DNA of 64,000 nucleotides from Nitrospira japonica (GTDB lineage: Bacteria > Nitrospirota > Nitrospiria > Nitrospirales > Nitrospiraceae). Location of the stretch: NCBI RefSeq assembly GCF_900169565.1, contig NZ_LT828648.1:2640501-2704500 (forward strand). Reading direction: 5' to 3'. Under the pieces are notes generated by a model. It saw only the letters and a list, made by a program, of their open reading frames with translations, had not been told where the DNA came from and searched no databases. This document shows, piece by piece, positions 43,025 through 52,927 of the stretch (positions within the stretch are counted from its first letter, which is position 1; each line of letters starts with the position of its first letter). Made by a program: the position numbers and the translations under genes.

Positions 43025-44572
43025 TCAGAGCTTGGGGAACGCGAGATAAAACGCGCTGCCCGCGCCTGGCGTGGATTCGGCCCAGGCCTGGCCTTGATGC
43101 TTCTCCATGACCAGTTTCACAATCGCCAGTCCGACCCCCGTTCCCTCGTACTCCTGGGGGCCGTGGAGCCGCTCGAACAATCCGAATATTTTTCCGACCT
43201 GATCCGCTTCGATACCGATGCCGTTGTCCGTGATGCGGATCACCCGCTGCGCGGGTTCGTCCGTTCCCTCGATGCGAATGGAGGGGTCCGGACTGCCGCG
43301 GGAAAACTTGACCGCATTATCGAACAGATTGACGAGCGCCTGCCGGACACTGACGGGTTCACCATACAGCTCGCTGAACGGAAGCGCGATGTGAACCGAG
43401 TTTGGGGAGATCACGCCGGAAGCCACCCGGTCGTTGACCACATTGTCGATCATGTCCCGAACGTTGAATCGCTGCTTCGGCAACTCCTGTTGCTCGAGCC
43501 TTGAATACTTCAGCAGCGCGTCGATCATGTGTGTCAATCGGATGGCGGAGGACCTGATCACGCCGATGTGGTGATTGGCCTGCTCGTCGGACGAATCGGC
43601 GAACTGCTTCTCCAGCAACGACGAAAACCCTTCGATCTCGCGCAAGGGCCCTTTGAGGTCGTGCGCGATCGAATAGGTAAAGGCTTCGAGCTCCTTGGTC
43701 TTGCGCATGAGCGCGGCGCTCTGTTCCCGTAAGCTCGCCAGCATGGTGGTGAGGGAACCGGCAAGCGTGCCGACTTCATCGCGGCTCGGCCAGGGCGCGA
43801 ACCGCGCCGTGAGATCGTGGTGGGCGACCTGATCGGCGGTAGCGGCCAGCGTCGTGAGCGGCCGGGCAATGTATCTGGTGGCGAGGACATAGGTGGCGGC
43901 GATGACCAGGCCCAACAGCAGCGCCAATGCCAAGGCGATGAACCGCGCGCGGCCGAGCAGACGGTCACCTTCGTGCTTCATCTCGATGTCGATCTGCGTA
44001 TGGGCTTCGACGAGCTGGTCTAAGCCGCCGAGCACGGTTGTCATAAGGCGATCGGTCAATGCCATATCCGGTCTGGTAGGGGGCGGTTGTGCCGGCAGAC
44101 GTTTCCATGCGTCGGTCAGTTCGGCCAGTGACTCGGCGATGTTCTCGATCGCGCGGTCCTCGCGGTCGGCGAGGTCGATCCGCTGATGCTCCTCCAACAT
44201 GCCGTAGAGGATCGGGTGCGTGCGTGCCGCGTGTGTGCGTTTGTAGAGATTCAGCGCGTTCCGGATATCCGTGGTATGCCGATCGACCTCGACGAGCGTG
44301 TCGGCCAGAGAATCGACCGAGTTCCGTTCCACATGGAGGTGCAAGACCAGCTTCAAATCATAGGCATCCCGTTGCATGGCGGCGGCGGTAACGATGGCGG
44401 GGACGGTGATCCGCTTATGCCGGTCGACGTAGCTGTTGATACGGGAGAGATAGAACAACAGGGCCGTCAGACTCAACGCCAGAAGGGAAAGGATCAGCCC
44501 GAAAGAGAGGAGAAATTTTTGACCGATCGAGAGGCGTCCGATCCATCGATGTTGCATGGCGTAGCGTAGCAC
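43025..44572 (-). CDS. membrane sensor histidine kinase with HAMP domain
   Basis: A 515-residue kinase. Two hydrophobic segments (about 20-42 and 211-232) flank a periplasmic helical sensor domain. A HAMP domain follows, with a RPLTTLAATADQVAHHDL segment at about 238-254. The HisKA domain has His304 in SIAHDLKGPLREIEGF, and the ATP site has NLFDNAVKFSRG, DNGIGIE, and GTGVGLAIVK. It precedes the response regulator gene by 33 bases, so they form a two-component pair. The ligand is unknown. Confidence 0.93.
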   Translation of the reverse strand: MLRYAMQHRWIGRLSIGQKFLLSFGLILSLLALSLTALLFYLSRINSYVDRHKRITVPAIVTAAAMQRDAYDLKLVLHLHVERNSVDSLADTLVEVDRHTTDIRNALNLYKRTHAARTHPILYGMLEEHQRIDLADREDRAIENIAESLAELTDAWKRLPAQPPPTRPDMALTDRLMTTVLGGLDQLVEAHTQIDIEMKHEGDRLLGRARFIALALALLLGLVIAATYVLATRYIARPLTTLAATADQVAHHDLTARFAPWPSRDEVGTLAGSLTTMLASLREQSAALMRKTKELEAFTYSIAHDLKGPLREIEGFSSLLEKQFADSSDEQANHHIGVIRSSAIRLTHMIDALLKYSRLEQQELPKQRFNVRDMIDNVVNDRVASGVISPNSVHIALPFSELYGEPVSVRQALVNLFDNAVKFSRGSPDPSIRIEGTDEPAQRVIRITDNGIGIEADQVGKIFGLFERLHGPQEYEGTGVGLAIVKLVMEKHQGQAWAESTPGAGSAFYLAFPKL

Positions 44573-44768
44573 AGCAGTGGGTATGTGTCAGCCTTGTGCT
44601 GATTGAGTTCGTATTCTGGACGGGAAGATGCTGCCCCGGCAGCACTCCTCCATCAGACATTGTTGGGCTAGAAGCAGGTCATACTTGGCGCAAAATCATT
44701 TCTTGAGGAAATGCAAGGGCATGATTTCTGCAATTCCGAAAAGCAAATCGTAATGATCGTGATCGAAG

Positions 44769-45068
44769 ATGGAAGTCAACATGATATCCCAAACCGTAGG
44801 GCTCAAGGAATCGGCACCGGAGATCCAATCTGTTGAAGCGAACGTGCTTGATGTGTTGCGGCGGCGCAGAGCCAAAACCCTGGATCAACTGGAAGGCGAA
44901 TTGGTTCACATTGGAAGTGCGCAGTTGTTGTTCGCCATCGATCGCCTCAGCCGCGCGGGAAGAATCGGGATCGGACCACCCGTCAAGGGCGACTATCTCG
45001 TCTGGGTCATGCCGGAACCGGCGGTATGGGCCGGTCAGGCGGAATCTGTTTCTCGGTCCGGTTTCTGA
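44769..45068 (+). CDS. small helical, winged-helix-like protein
   Basis: A 99-residue protein with a central helical stretch (VEANVLDVLRRRRAKTLDQL...AIDRLSRAGRIGI) that resembles a winged-helix fold, ending with a VKGDYLVWVM wing. The start is ATG 44769, or ATG 44781 with GGAAG before it. Its stop overlaps the ATG of the next gene (TGATG), so the two are coupled. The function is unknown; a DNA-binding or regulatory role is inferred from the fold pattern only. Confidence 0.6.
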   Translation: MEVNMISQTVGLKESAPEIQSVEANVLDVLRRRRAKTLDQLEGELVHIGSAQLLFAIDRLSRAGRIGIGPPVKGDYLVWVMPEPAVWAGQAESVSRSGF

Positions 45069-45565
45069 TGAGAGAGGCGTACAAGGTGGAAGAGACGATA
45101 CGACGAATAGGGCAAAAGGCGCTGACGTTTCGATTTCCGGCGGTCATGGGCGGACGGATGACCTACCTCGTTCCGGAGGAGTTTCGAGGACGCTGGCTCG
45201 TCCTCAGCTTTGTTCCGGGTCTTGGAGAACGAGAGAGCCGCCTTTGGAATCGCCAAGGAAAGGTATTGGCTGAGCTTGGAGCGGTGCTGCTCCTGGTCCC
45301 TTCCGAAATGCGAGCGCTGTATTGGAAACGATTGAGTGGGATCGGACCCTTGCACTTCGCAGTCGCCGGAGATCCATTGAAGCGACTTCAGCGCCTCTAT
45401 GGTGGCGCGGCAGAACTGTCTGTCGGACGAGCCAGGACCTTCTTGGTCGATCCTGAGGGAACGCTGCGGTTTCACCTCATGCACACATTGACGACGCAGG
45501 GGATGGACGTCCTCAAGGAGCTTCTGTGTGCCCATCAGGACGCGGAGTTTGCCGCATCGGCGTGA
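45068..45565 (+). CDS. peroxiredoxin-like protein lacking the active-site cysteine
   Basis: A 165-residue protein, starting at the ATG overlapping the previous stop. It has the AhpC-TSA fold pattern: GRWLVLSFVPGLGERESRLW (where peroxiredoxins have the catalytic Cys), GAVLLLVPSEM, LHFAVAGDPLKRLQRLYG and TFLVDPEGTLRFH. The cysteine position is occupied by the GLGERE segment, and the only Cys is near the C-terminus. It is thus probably not a peroxidase but a binding or regulatory relative. The coupled helical gene may be its partner. Confidence 0.65.
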   Translation: MREAYKVEETIRRIGQKALTFRFPAVMGGRMTYLVPEEFRGRWLVLSFVPGLGERESRLWNRQGKVLAELGAVLLLVPSEMRALYWKRLSGIGPLHFAVAGDPLKRLQRLYGGAAELSVGRARTFLVDPEGTLRFHLMHTLTTQGMDVLKELLCAHQDAEFAASA

Positions 45566-45727
45566 CGGTGATCCGGTAGTGCGGCACTCGATCTCCTGCA
45601 GTTCTTCAGCAATAAGAGACAGGTGCTCAATTAGATGAAGAAGGAGGTTCAATAAGATCCATGGCTGTCATTCTGCTGCGTCATGACCATTCATCGTCTG
45701 CTGTTGATCTCGGTTGCGAAGCCTGTC

Positions 45728-45744
45728 GGCCGGCTCTGCCGGCC
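45728..45744. promoter_or_regulatory. 7-bp GC-rich hairpin
   Basis: GGCCGGC and GCCGGCC flank a TCT loop, followed by a second small hairpin (GGCAA/TTGCC) at 45747-45758. It lies between the peroxiredoxin-like gene and the 56-residue membrane gene; a weak terminator is possible. Confidence 0.4.
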
Positions 45745-45808
45745 TTGGCAATGTTGCCGAAATCAACGGCAATAGGGATGGATCTGTCGTCAAGCAGGAG
45801 GATCGAAC

Positions 45809-45979
45809 ATGACCGTGTTTCTCATTGGGGTATTGACCGTGACCGCGTTGGTGAGCTTGATCGTCGTGACATTGGGGAATGAGTCCGACGCCCGAAGGCG
45901 TCAGATTGTGCGCGACAAGAGTAATGCATCATCGGAAGAAAGACGTGTCGATTATGTCGAGTCTCGACAAGCGGCATAG
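45809..45979 (+). CDS. 56-residue single-pass membrane protein
   Basis: The ATG at 45809 is preceded by AGGAGG. The peptide begins with a hydrophobic segment MTVFLIGVLTVTALVSLIVV, then a charged cytosolic tail (NESDARRRQIVRDKSNASSE...). The layout is that of a small inner-membrane protein. No family is recognised. It lies between the peroxiredoxin-like gene and the sulfur locus relics. Confidence 0.6.
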   Translation: MTVFLIGVLTVTALVSLIVVTLGNESDARRRQIVRDKSNASSEERRVDYVESRQAA

Positions 45980-46020
45980 GATAGAGCGGGAGCGTCCTTT
46001 TATCTTGTGAGGGCTACTGG

Positions 46021-46242
46021 ATGGCTGTCAGGCGAAGGTGTGACCCTCAATGCCCGCGCTGTGGCAGGCAAGGCCTGGCACAGACCGGGAGTTATTAGTT
46101 CTGTGCGGCCTGTCAGTTTGCCATCACGCACATGGCTCTTCTCAGTGAGTGCAAAGACGCAGTGAGGTATGTTGGACAGTCGTCATCTCTGCGGGGTGCA
46201 TGCGTTGTTTCGAAATGGCCGTCGTCAAGATGGCCCAGGCTC
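46021..46242 (+). pseudogene. zinc-ribbon relic interrupted by an in-frame amber codon
   Basis: From ATG 46021 the frame encodes MAVRRRCDPQCPRCGRQGLA, then a TAG at 46096-46098, and continues in the same frame with FCAACQFAITH. Joined across the stop, the four cysteines form a CPRCG...CAAC zinc-ribbon pair. The rest of the frame to a TGA at 46240-46242 is not recognised. This is most simply a decayed small zinc-ribbon gene. Confidence 0.45.
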
Positions 46243-46418
46243 TGACGGCAAAGAAGATCAAAGAGTTGGCTGCCGGTCAGGTTGTGGAGGTGGTTTCCGA
46301 TGACGAAGGGATTAAGAAAGACATGCCGGCCTGGTGGGTCAGATACTCCACTGACCAATTCGCTCCGAAAGGGATTTCGGTTGAATGGTGGTGGAGGTGC
46401 GCATCTGCGCCTGCATGA
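46149..46418 (+). pseudogene. degenerate TusA-like gene
   Basis: The frame from GTG 46149 encodes a TusA/SirA-like stretch: CFEMAVVKMAQALTAKKIKE, then ELAAGQVVEVVSDDEGIKKD, DMPAWW, in TusA order. TusA proteins have CPxP; here the motif is C-F-E-M, so the sulfur-accepting cysteine stays but both prolines are lost. The last 25 codons overlap, antisense, the 3' end of the EpsC gene and do not look like a TusA C-terminus. The gene may have been truncated. It is next to the sulfur locus, so it could be a remnant of a sulfur carrier. Confidence 0.5.
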
Positions 46419-47313
46419 CATGACTGCCCGCCGGGACGCTTTGCGTGAGCCAGACGTTTCCGCCGATTACCGAACCCCGGCCGATCGTGATGCGCCCGAG
46501 AATCGTGGCTCCGGCGTAAATGACGACGTCGTCCTCCACGATGGGATGGCGCGGTTCGCCTTTGACGAGAACGCCGTTCTCGCCCTCTGTAAATCGCTTG
46601 GCTCCAAGCGTCACAGCCTGATAGAGGCGAACACGCTGGCCGATGACGGTGGTCTCGCCGATGACGACGCCCGTTCCGTGATCGATGAAGAAGTGACTGC
46701 CGATGTCGGCGGCCGGGTGGATATCAATTCCGGTGGAGGAATGCGCGATGTCCGACGTCAGACGTGCCACGAGCGTCGAGCCGAGTTCGTGCAAGGCATG
46801 AGCGATCCGATAGTAAATCACGGCGGTCATGCCGGGATAACACAGCAGAATTTCAGACGTGCTGGTGGCCGCCGGATCTCCCTGATAGGCGGCTTGTAAG
46901 TCGGTATAGAGCAATCCCCTGATGATCGGGAGCCGGCTTGCGAAGTCGCTCGTGATTCGACTCGCTCTCTGAGCGAGCGAACGCTCATCCGAATCGTCGG
47001 TGTCGGAGGCGAAGAGCAATCCTTTTCGGACTTGATCCTGTAACAGAGGCAAGGTTTGGTTTAAGGTATGGCCTACAAAATAATCGATGTTCGCCTCATT
47101 CAAGTCCGCTCGGCCGTAGTGAGTTGGAAACAATGCGGCGCACAGACCTTCCACGATGCCGAGCAGGGCTTTCCTCGACGGTAATTCACGGATCTGTCCC
47201 TGATGTCTGATGTTGTGGGTCAGCTCGCGCGAGGCGCGGAGCTCAGTCACAATTTGATCCAGATTCCAAGAGGCGGTCTCGGCTTCTTGTTGTCGCATCG
47301 TGTCGTCATCCAT
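46339..47313 (-). CDS. epsC: serine O-acetyltransferase, EpsC type
   Basis: A 324-residue enzyme that makes O-acetylserine from serine and acetyl-CoA, the carbon acceptor for cysteine synthesis. It shows a helical N-terminal domain and then a left-handed beta-helix with hexapeptide repeats: GIDIHPAADIGSHFFIDHGT, TVIGQRVRLYQAVTLGA, DVVIYAGATILG. The motif HGTGVVIGE and the GG-N-V-W-L-T segment hold the acetyltransferase active-site His and Gly. It follows the cysteine desulfurase by 5 bases. An EpsC gene is a normal part of family 2A encapsulin operons. Confidence 0.92.
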   Translation of the reverse strand: MDDDTMRQQEAETASWNLDQIVTELRASRELTHNIRHQGQIRELPSRKALLGIVEGLCAALFPTHYGRADLNEANIDYFVGHTLNQTLPLLQDQVRKGLLFASDTDDSDERSLAQRASRITSDFASRLPIIRGLLYTDLQAAYQGDPAATSTSEILLCYPGMTAVIYYRIAHALHELGSTLVARLTSDIAHSSTGIDIHPAADIGSHFFIDHGTGVVIGETTVIGQRVRLYQAVTLGAKRFTEGENGVLVKGEPRHPIVEDDVVIYAGATILGRITIGRGSVIGGNVWLTQSVPAGSHVMQAQMRTSTTIQPKSLSERIGQWSI

Positions 47314-47318
47314 GATGT

Positions 47319-49148
<1,830 letters not shown>

Positions 49149-49153
49149 GGGTC

Positions 49154-50128
49154 TCAGCCTTTCGGATAGACATAGTCGTGATAGAACTTGACTGACACGT
49201 TATCGAGGCGTGCGATGGCGTCTTCTGTCGATACCGCGACTGAGAAATAGCGTGTAACGAGATGCGAGGCAATGCCGTGCTCGTTCGTTCCCATGTATCG
49301 GACCGAGAGTCCCGGTTCCAGCTCGCCCGCTACTCCCGCCTTTTGCAGACCGACGACACCTTGGTGTGTTTCGCCGACGCGCAGTAAGAGAATGGTCGTC
49401 TTTCCCGCCCTGTCGATGTCCAGTTTGTTGGTCGGGATGAGAGGAATACCGCGCCAGGTGATGAATGGTGAGCCGAACAGATGCACCGTTGGGGGAGGAA
49501 CCCCTCGTCTGGTCGCTTCACGACCGAAGGCCGCGATCGCTTTAGGATGGGCCAGGAAGAAGGCCGGCTTTTTCCAGACCAAGGTCAACAGTTCATCGAG
49601 ATCGTCGGGCGTCGGAGTGCCCTTCCGGGTCTCGATACGCTGTCCCGCGGACACTTCTTTCAAGAGGCCGAATTGCCCGTGGTTCAGAAGCTCCCATTCC
49701 TCGCGTTCCTTGACCGCTTCGATCGTCAAGCGCACTTGTTCGCGCAATTGATCGACGCGATTGCTGTACAGATCGGTCACGCGGGTATGCGTGTGCACGA
49801 TCGTTTGGATGGTGCTCAGGTGGTATTCCCTGGGATGCAGCTCATAATCGACAAACGTGGCCGGCAACCGCGGTTCGCCGCTGTCGACGGTCAATAAATC
49901 CACTTTCACTTCGCCGAATTCGTTGGCCGGTCTGCCTTTGGGGGCCTTGGCCACACGGTTCAAGCGGTATACGCCTCCGTCGACGTCGACCCAGGGCAAT
50001 AATTTATGGAGCCACCGGGGGGTGATCTCGGTCATTTGTGGAACGGTGACGGTGGCGGTGGCGAGATTGCGCGCCGCTTGGGCGCTCAAGCTGGTTCTGG
50101 AATCGTGTGCGGTGCGGCTATCACTCAT
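49154..50128 (-). CDS. family 2A encapsulin shell protein (SrpI-like)
   Basis: A 324-residue protein recognised as the SrpI-type family 2A encapsulin, an HK97-fold shell protein. Characteristic stretches are AARNLATATVTVPQMTEITP near the N-terminus (E-arm), NEFGEVKVDLL, EEWELLNHGQFGLL, LAHPKAIAAFGREATRRGVP and GSPFITWRGIPLIPTNKL. It should assemble into an icosahedral nanocompartment that encloses the cysteine desulfurase. No cNMP-binding domain is present, so it is type 2A rather than 2B. The ATG at 50128 has AAAGGA at good spacing; the ATG at 50134 is too close to it. Confidence 0.93.
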   Translation of the reverse strand: MSDSRTAHDSRTSLSAQAARNLATATVTVPQMTEITPRWLHKLLPWVDVDGGVYRLNRVAKAPKGRPANEFGEVKVDLLTVDSGEPRLPATFVDYELHPREYHLSTIQTIVHTHTRVTDLYSNRVDQLREQVRLTIEAVKEREEWELLNHGQFGLLKEVSAGQRIETRKGTPTPDDLDELLTLVWKKPAFFLAHPKAIAAFGREATRRGVPPPTVHLFGSPFITWRGIPLIPTNKLDIDRAGKTTILLLRVGETHQGVVGLQKAGVAGELEPGLSVRYMGTNEHGIASHLVTRYFSVAVSTEDAIARLDNVSVKFYHDYVYPKG

Positions 50129-50247
50129 GACCATATCCTTTCTAAGGTTATGGGCTCGCGTCCAAAATGAAAGAGCGTTCTATGCAGAGCCCTACGAATT
50201 ATCGTCCATCCAGCCCGAAGCGTTGGAACATGACGATCTGGTCACAC

Positions 50248-51177
50248 CTACTGGAGAAAATACTTCTCCGCGCTGATGTAGCGCTCGCCTGTATCGCAGA
50301 GCATCGTGACCACTCGCTTGCCCGGTCCCAGTTCCCGAGCGATCTGTTGTGCGGCAAAGACGTTGGCGCCCGAGGAAATACCGGCCAACAGGCCCTCGCG
50401 TTTTGCCAGCAGCTTGCTCGTCTGATACGCCTGGTCGTCCGTGACGGTGATGATGCGATTCAGGATCGTCTGATTCAGGACGGTGGGCACGAACCCTGCC
50501 CCAATGCCCTGAATCTTGTGCGGGCCGCAGATCTTGCCGGACAGTACTGCCGAGGACGCCGGCTCGACGGCCACGATCTTGATGGCCGGATTGCGCTCCT
50601 TGAAGACTTCGCCGCAGCCGGTAATGGTCCCTCCCGTGCCGACTCCGGCGACGAAGGCATCGAAAGTGCCGTTCAGGGCCTCCCAAATTTCGGGTGCCGT
50701 CGTCGTCCGGTGGATCGCCGGATTCGCCGGGTTCGAAAATTGGTCCGGCATGAACGAAGAAGCCTGTCTGGCGACGAGCCGTTCAGCTTCTCTGATGGAT
50801 CCGCGCATGCCTTCCCACCCCGCGGTCTGTACCAGTTCCGCGCCGTACGACGTGAGCAGGCTGGCTCGCTCCAGGCTCATGGTTTCCGGCATGACCAGGA
50901 TCAGCTTGTAGCCGCGAACCGCCGCAATCAGCGCGAGGCCGATGCCCGTGTTGCCGCTGGTCGGCTCGACGATGGTATCGCCGGGCTTCAGCCTGCCGCT
51001 TCGCTCCGCCTCGTTGATCATGTTGAGGCAAATCCGGTCCTTGACACTGCCGCCCGGATTGACGAATTCCACCTTGGCATAGATGTCCGCGCCGCCTTCA
51101 GGAGAAAGCCGGTTCAACCGAACCAGCGGGGTCTTGCCGATCAACTCCGTACTGTCCCGATGAAGGATCGCGCTCAT
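50248..51177 (-). CDS. cysM: cysteine synthase (PLP-dependent O-acetylserine sulfhydrylase type)
   Basis: A 309-residue PLP enzyme. It has LIGKTPLVRLNRL, the Lys in NPGGSVKDR, SGNTGIGLALIAAVRGYK, and a GTGGTITG phosphate-binding loop. It combines O-acetylserine (made by EpsC) or O-phosphoserine with sulfide or a carrier-bound sulfur to give cysteine. Its start overlaps the ThiS-like carrier stop by four bases, which points to the CysM-CysO type route using a thiocarboxylated carrier. Whether it is CysK or CysM by substrate cannot be told; the symbol is a best guess. Confidence 0.87.
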   Translation of the reverse strand: MSAILHRDSTELIGKTPLVRLNRLSPEGGADIYAKVEFVNPGGSVKDRICLNMINEAERSGRLKPGDTIVEPTSGNTGIGLALIAAVRGYKLILVMPETMSLERASLLTSYGAELVQTAGWEGMRGSIREAERLVARQASSFMPDQFSNPANPAIHRTTTAPEIWEALNGTFDAFVAGVGTGGTITGCGEVFKERNPAIKIVAVEPASSAVLSGKICGPHKIQGIGAGFVPTVLNQTILNRIITVTDDQAYQTSKLLAKREGLLAGISSGANVFAAQQIARELGPGKRVVTMLCDTGERYISAEKYFLQ

Positions 51178-51374
51178 AGGCCGCCCCCCATGTAGAACAA
51201 GAATTCGACGCGATCTCCTTCCTTCAAGGGCGTCGTGGCCAGCGAGTTTCGCTCAACCATCCGGTCGTTCAATTCCACGGCAACCATCTGTGGCTCGATC
51301 TTCTTGACGTTCAGCAGATCCAATAACGCGAAGGCCTGTACGACTTCGGATTTTCCATTCACCGTGATGATCAT
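51174..51374 (-). CDS. ThiS/MoaD/CysO-type sulfur carrier protein
   Basis: A 66-residue beta-grasp protein: ITVNGKSEVVQAF, then LLNVKKIEPQMVAVELNDRM and LKEGDRVEFLFYMGGGL. The Gly-Gly that becomes the thiocarboxylate lies at the end, but one further Leu follows it. Carriers with extra residues must be trimmed by a protease before activation. It is translationally coupled to cysM (4-base overlap). No ThiF/MoeB-like activating enzyme or JAMM protease gene lies in the window. Confidence 0.85.
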   Translation of the reverse strand: MIITVNGKSEVVQAFALLDLLNVKKIEPQMVAVELNDRMVERNSLATTPLKEGDRVEFLFYMGGGL

Positions 51375-51405
51375 TACGTCTCTTCCTCCGTCGTGCTGTT
51401 GTTCG

Positions 51406-51825
51406 CTAGATGAACAGCGTCGTTTCTGCCCCCGCCGTCAATGTCAGGATAGCCGGCAGTCCCATCACGTCATCGACGCGCGTCGTGACGGCTTCCGCGT
51501 CCACGCCCATATATTCCAATCCGGCGCTACAGGCGACCAGCTTGAAGCTCCCAAACAATCTGGCGTCTTGGAACATTTCCGAGATGGTGGGGATCTTCTT
51601 CCCCTTTAAAAGGCTGCGGACCTGGTCCCCGACGATTCCGTGTTCCGGAGAAAAATCCATCTCATCGATGCGCCCTTCGGCCAGCTTTCGAATCGTCCAG
51701 AACAGGAGGACGATCGTGACGTCCTTGCCCATGGCCGCGGCCGTCAAGCCTAAGGTTGCGACCTGATGGAGGTTGTCGTACATGGCGTTGTGGGCGAAAA
51801 TGACAAATCGGGGTTTCTGGGTCAT
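51406..51825 (-). CDS. DsrE/DsrF-like sulfur-relay protein
   Basis: A 139-residue protein with the DsrE fold pattern: RFVIFAHNAMYDNLHQVATL (first strand and helix), KDVTIVLLFWTIRKLAEG, and KLVACSAGLEYMGVDAEAV where Cys of ACSAG is the candidate sulfur-accepting residue. DsrE-type proteins relay persulfide sulfur. Its start overlaps the SfnR-like gene's stop by four bases. It sits next to the sulfur carrier, so it probably belongs to the same relay. Confidence 0.82.
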   Translation of the reverse strand: MTQKPRFVIFAHNAMYDNLHQVATLGLTAAAMGKDVTIVLLFWTIRKLAEGRIDEMDFSPEHGIVGDQVRSLLKGKKIPTISEMFQDARLFGSFKLVACSAGLEYMGVDAEAVTTRVDDVMGLPAILTLTAGAETTLFI

Positions 51826-52898
51826 GGCCGGTCCTTTTGCGACGTGAGGAGTCCGTAACGGAAAAGACGGTCGCGCACGATGTTGCGGCTGATGCCTAAA
51901 AGACGGGCGGTCCTGAGTTGGTTCTTCTCGCAGTAGTCGTACGCCGTCCTGATGACCGTTTCGTCGATCAAGCGATAGAGTTGGTGCGTGTCACGTTCGA
52001 AGAGATCTTGGAGAGCCGCTTCCAGAGAGAGCGCCCCCGGCGCAGCTGTCGGCGACGTTGCGTGGGATCGCGGGGTCGGCAGTCGCAGATCGTCGGCTCC
52101 GACGGTCGTCCCGGAGCAGATGAGGAGAGCATGATGGATCGTGTTCTCCAGTTCTCTGATGTTGCCCGGCCATGGATAGGCGAGCACGGCACGCAATGCA
52201 TCGGGGGCCAGATCAACGGTCGAGTATCCCAGCTTGGTTCCGTATTGCGATAGAAAGTGACGGACCAGCGGCAGGATATCGCCGGGCCGTTCCCGCAACG
52301 GGGGAAGCGAAACGGTCGCAACGTTCAGGCGGTAGTAGAGGTCCTCGCGGAACCGACCCGCAGCCACCGCTTCATCGAGTTTCACGTTCGTGGCGGCAAT
52401 CAGCCGCACGTCGACCGGGACGGATTGTCGGGATCCGACACGCACGACCTCCCGCTCCTGGACGACCCGCAACAGCTTGGCCTGTAACGGGAGGGGAAGA
52501 TCGCCGATTTCATCAAGGAACAACGACCCCCCCTGCGAGGCCTCGAACCATCCCGTCTTCGGCGCGATGGCGCCGGTAAAGGCGCCGCGCTCGTGACCGA
52601 AGAGTTCGCTTTCCATGAGGGATTCGCTGATGGCCGCGCAATTGACCGCGATGAAGGGGCCGCTGCGACGCTCGCTCAAATCATGAATGTGTCTGGCGAT
52701 CAATTCCTTGCCGGTACCGGTTTCTCCGATGATGAGCACGGTCGCGTCGCTGGGAGCAATGAGTCGGACACGTTCCAGGAGCGCCTGTGAAGCGGCGTCT
52801 TCGAACACGAGGCAACTGGCCCGTATCGACAAGGCGAGCTTGTGAGGATCGCTTGCCGCGACAATATGGGTCGGTTCATGAACGCTCATGGTAGACAT
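51822..52898 (-). CDS. sigma-54-dependent activator, SfnR-like
   Basis: A 358-residue regulator without a receiver domain. The AAA+ domain starts soon after the N-terminus: GETGTGKELIARHIH (Walker A), GAFTGA, GGSLFLDEIGDLP (Walker B), and ends in a Fis-type HTH (RTARLLGISRNIVRDRLFRY). SfnR-type activators in Pseudomonas induce sulfur-scavenging genes during sulfate limitation, acting through the -24/-12 promoter. Here it lies inside the sulfate-uptake cluster, directly after cysA. How its activity is controlled is not evident. Confidence 0.85.
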   Translation of the reverse strand: MSTMSVHEPTHIVAASDPHKLALSIRASCLVFEDAASQALLERVRLIAPSDATVLIIGETGTGKELIARHIHDLSERRSGPFIAVNCAAISESLMESELFGHERGAFTGAIAPKTGWFEASQGGSLFLDEIGDLPLPLQAKLLRVVQEREVVRVGSRQSVPVDVRLIAATNVKLDEAVAAGRFREDLYYRLNVATVSLPPLRERPGDILPLVRHFLSQYGTKLGYSTVDLAPDALRAVLAYPWPGNIRELENTIHHALLICSGTTVGADDLRLPTPRSHATSPTAAPGALSLEAALQDLFERDTHQLYRLIDETVIRTAYDYCEKNQLRTARLLGISRNIVRDRLFRYGLLTSQKDRP

Positions 52899-52927
52899 GG
52901 TTCGTCTCGATTTCCGTGCCCGTCGAC

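Noticed and set aside
45661-45882. 73-codon plus-strand frame
   Set aside because: Overlaps the better 56-residue membrane-protein frame, and its AAGGAGG is 13 bases from the ATG.
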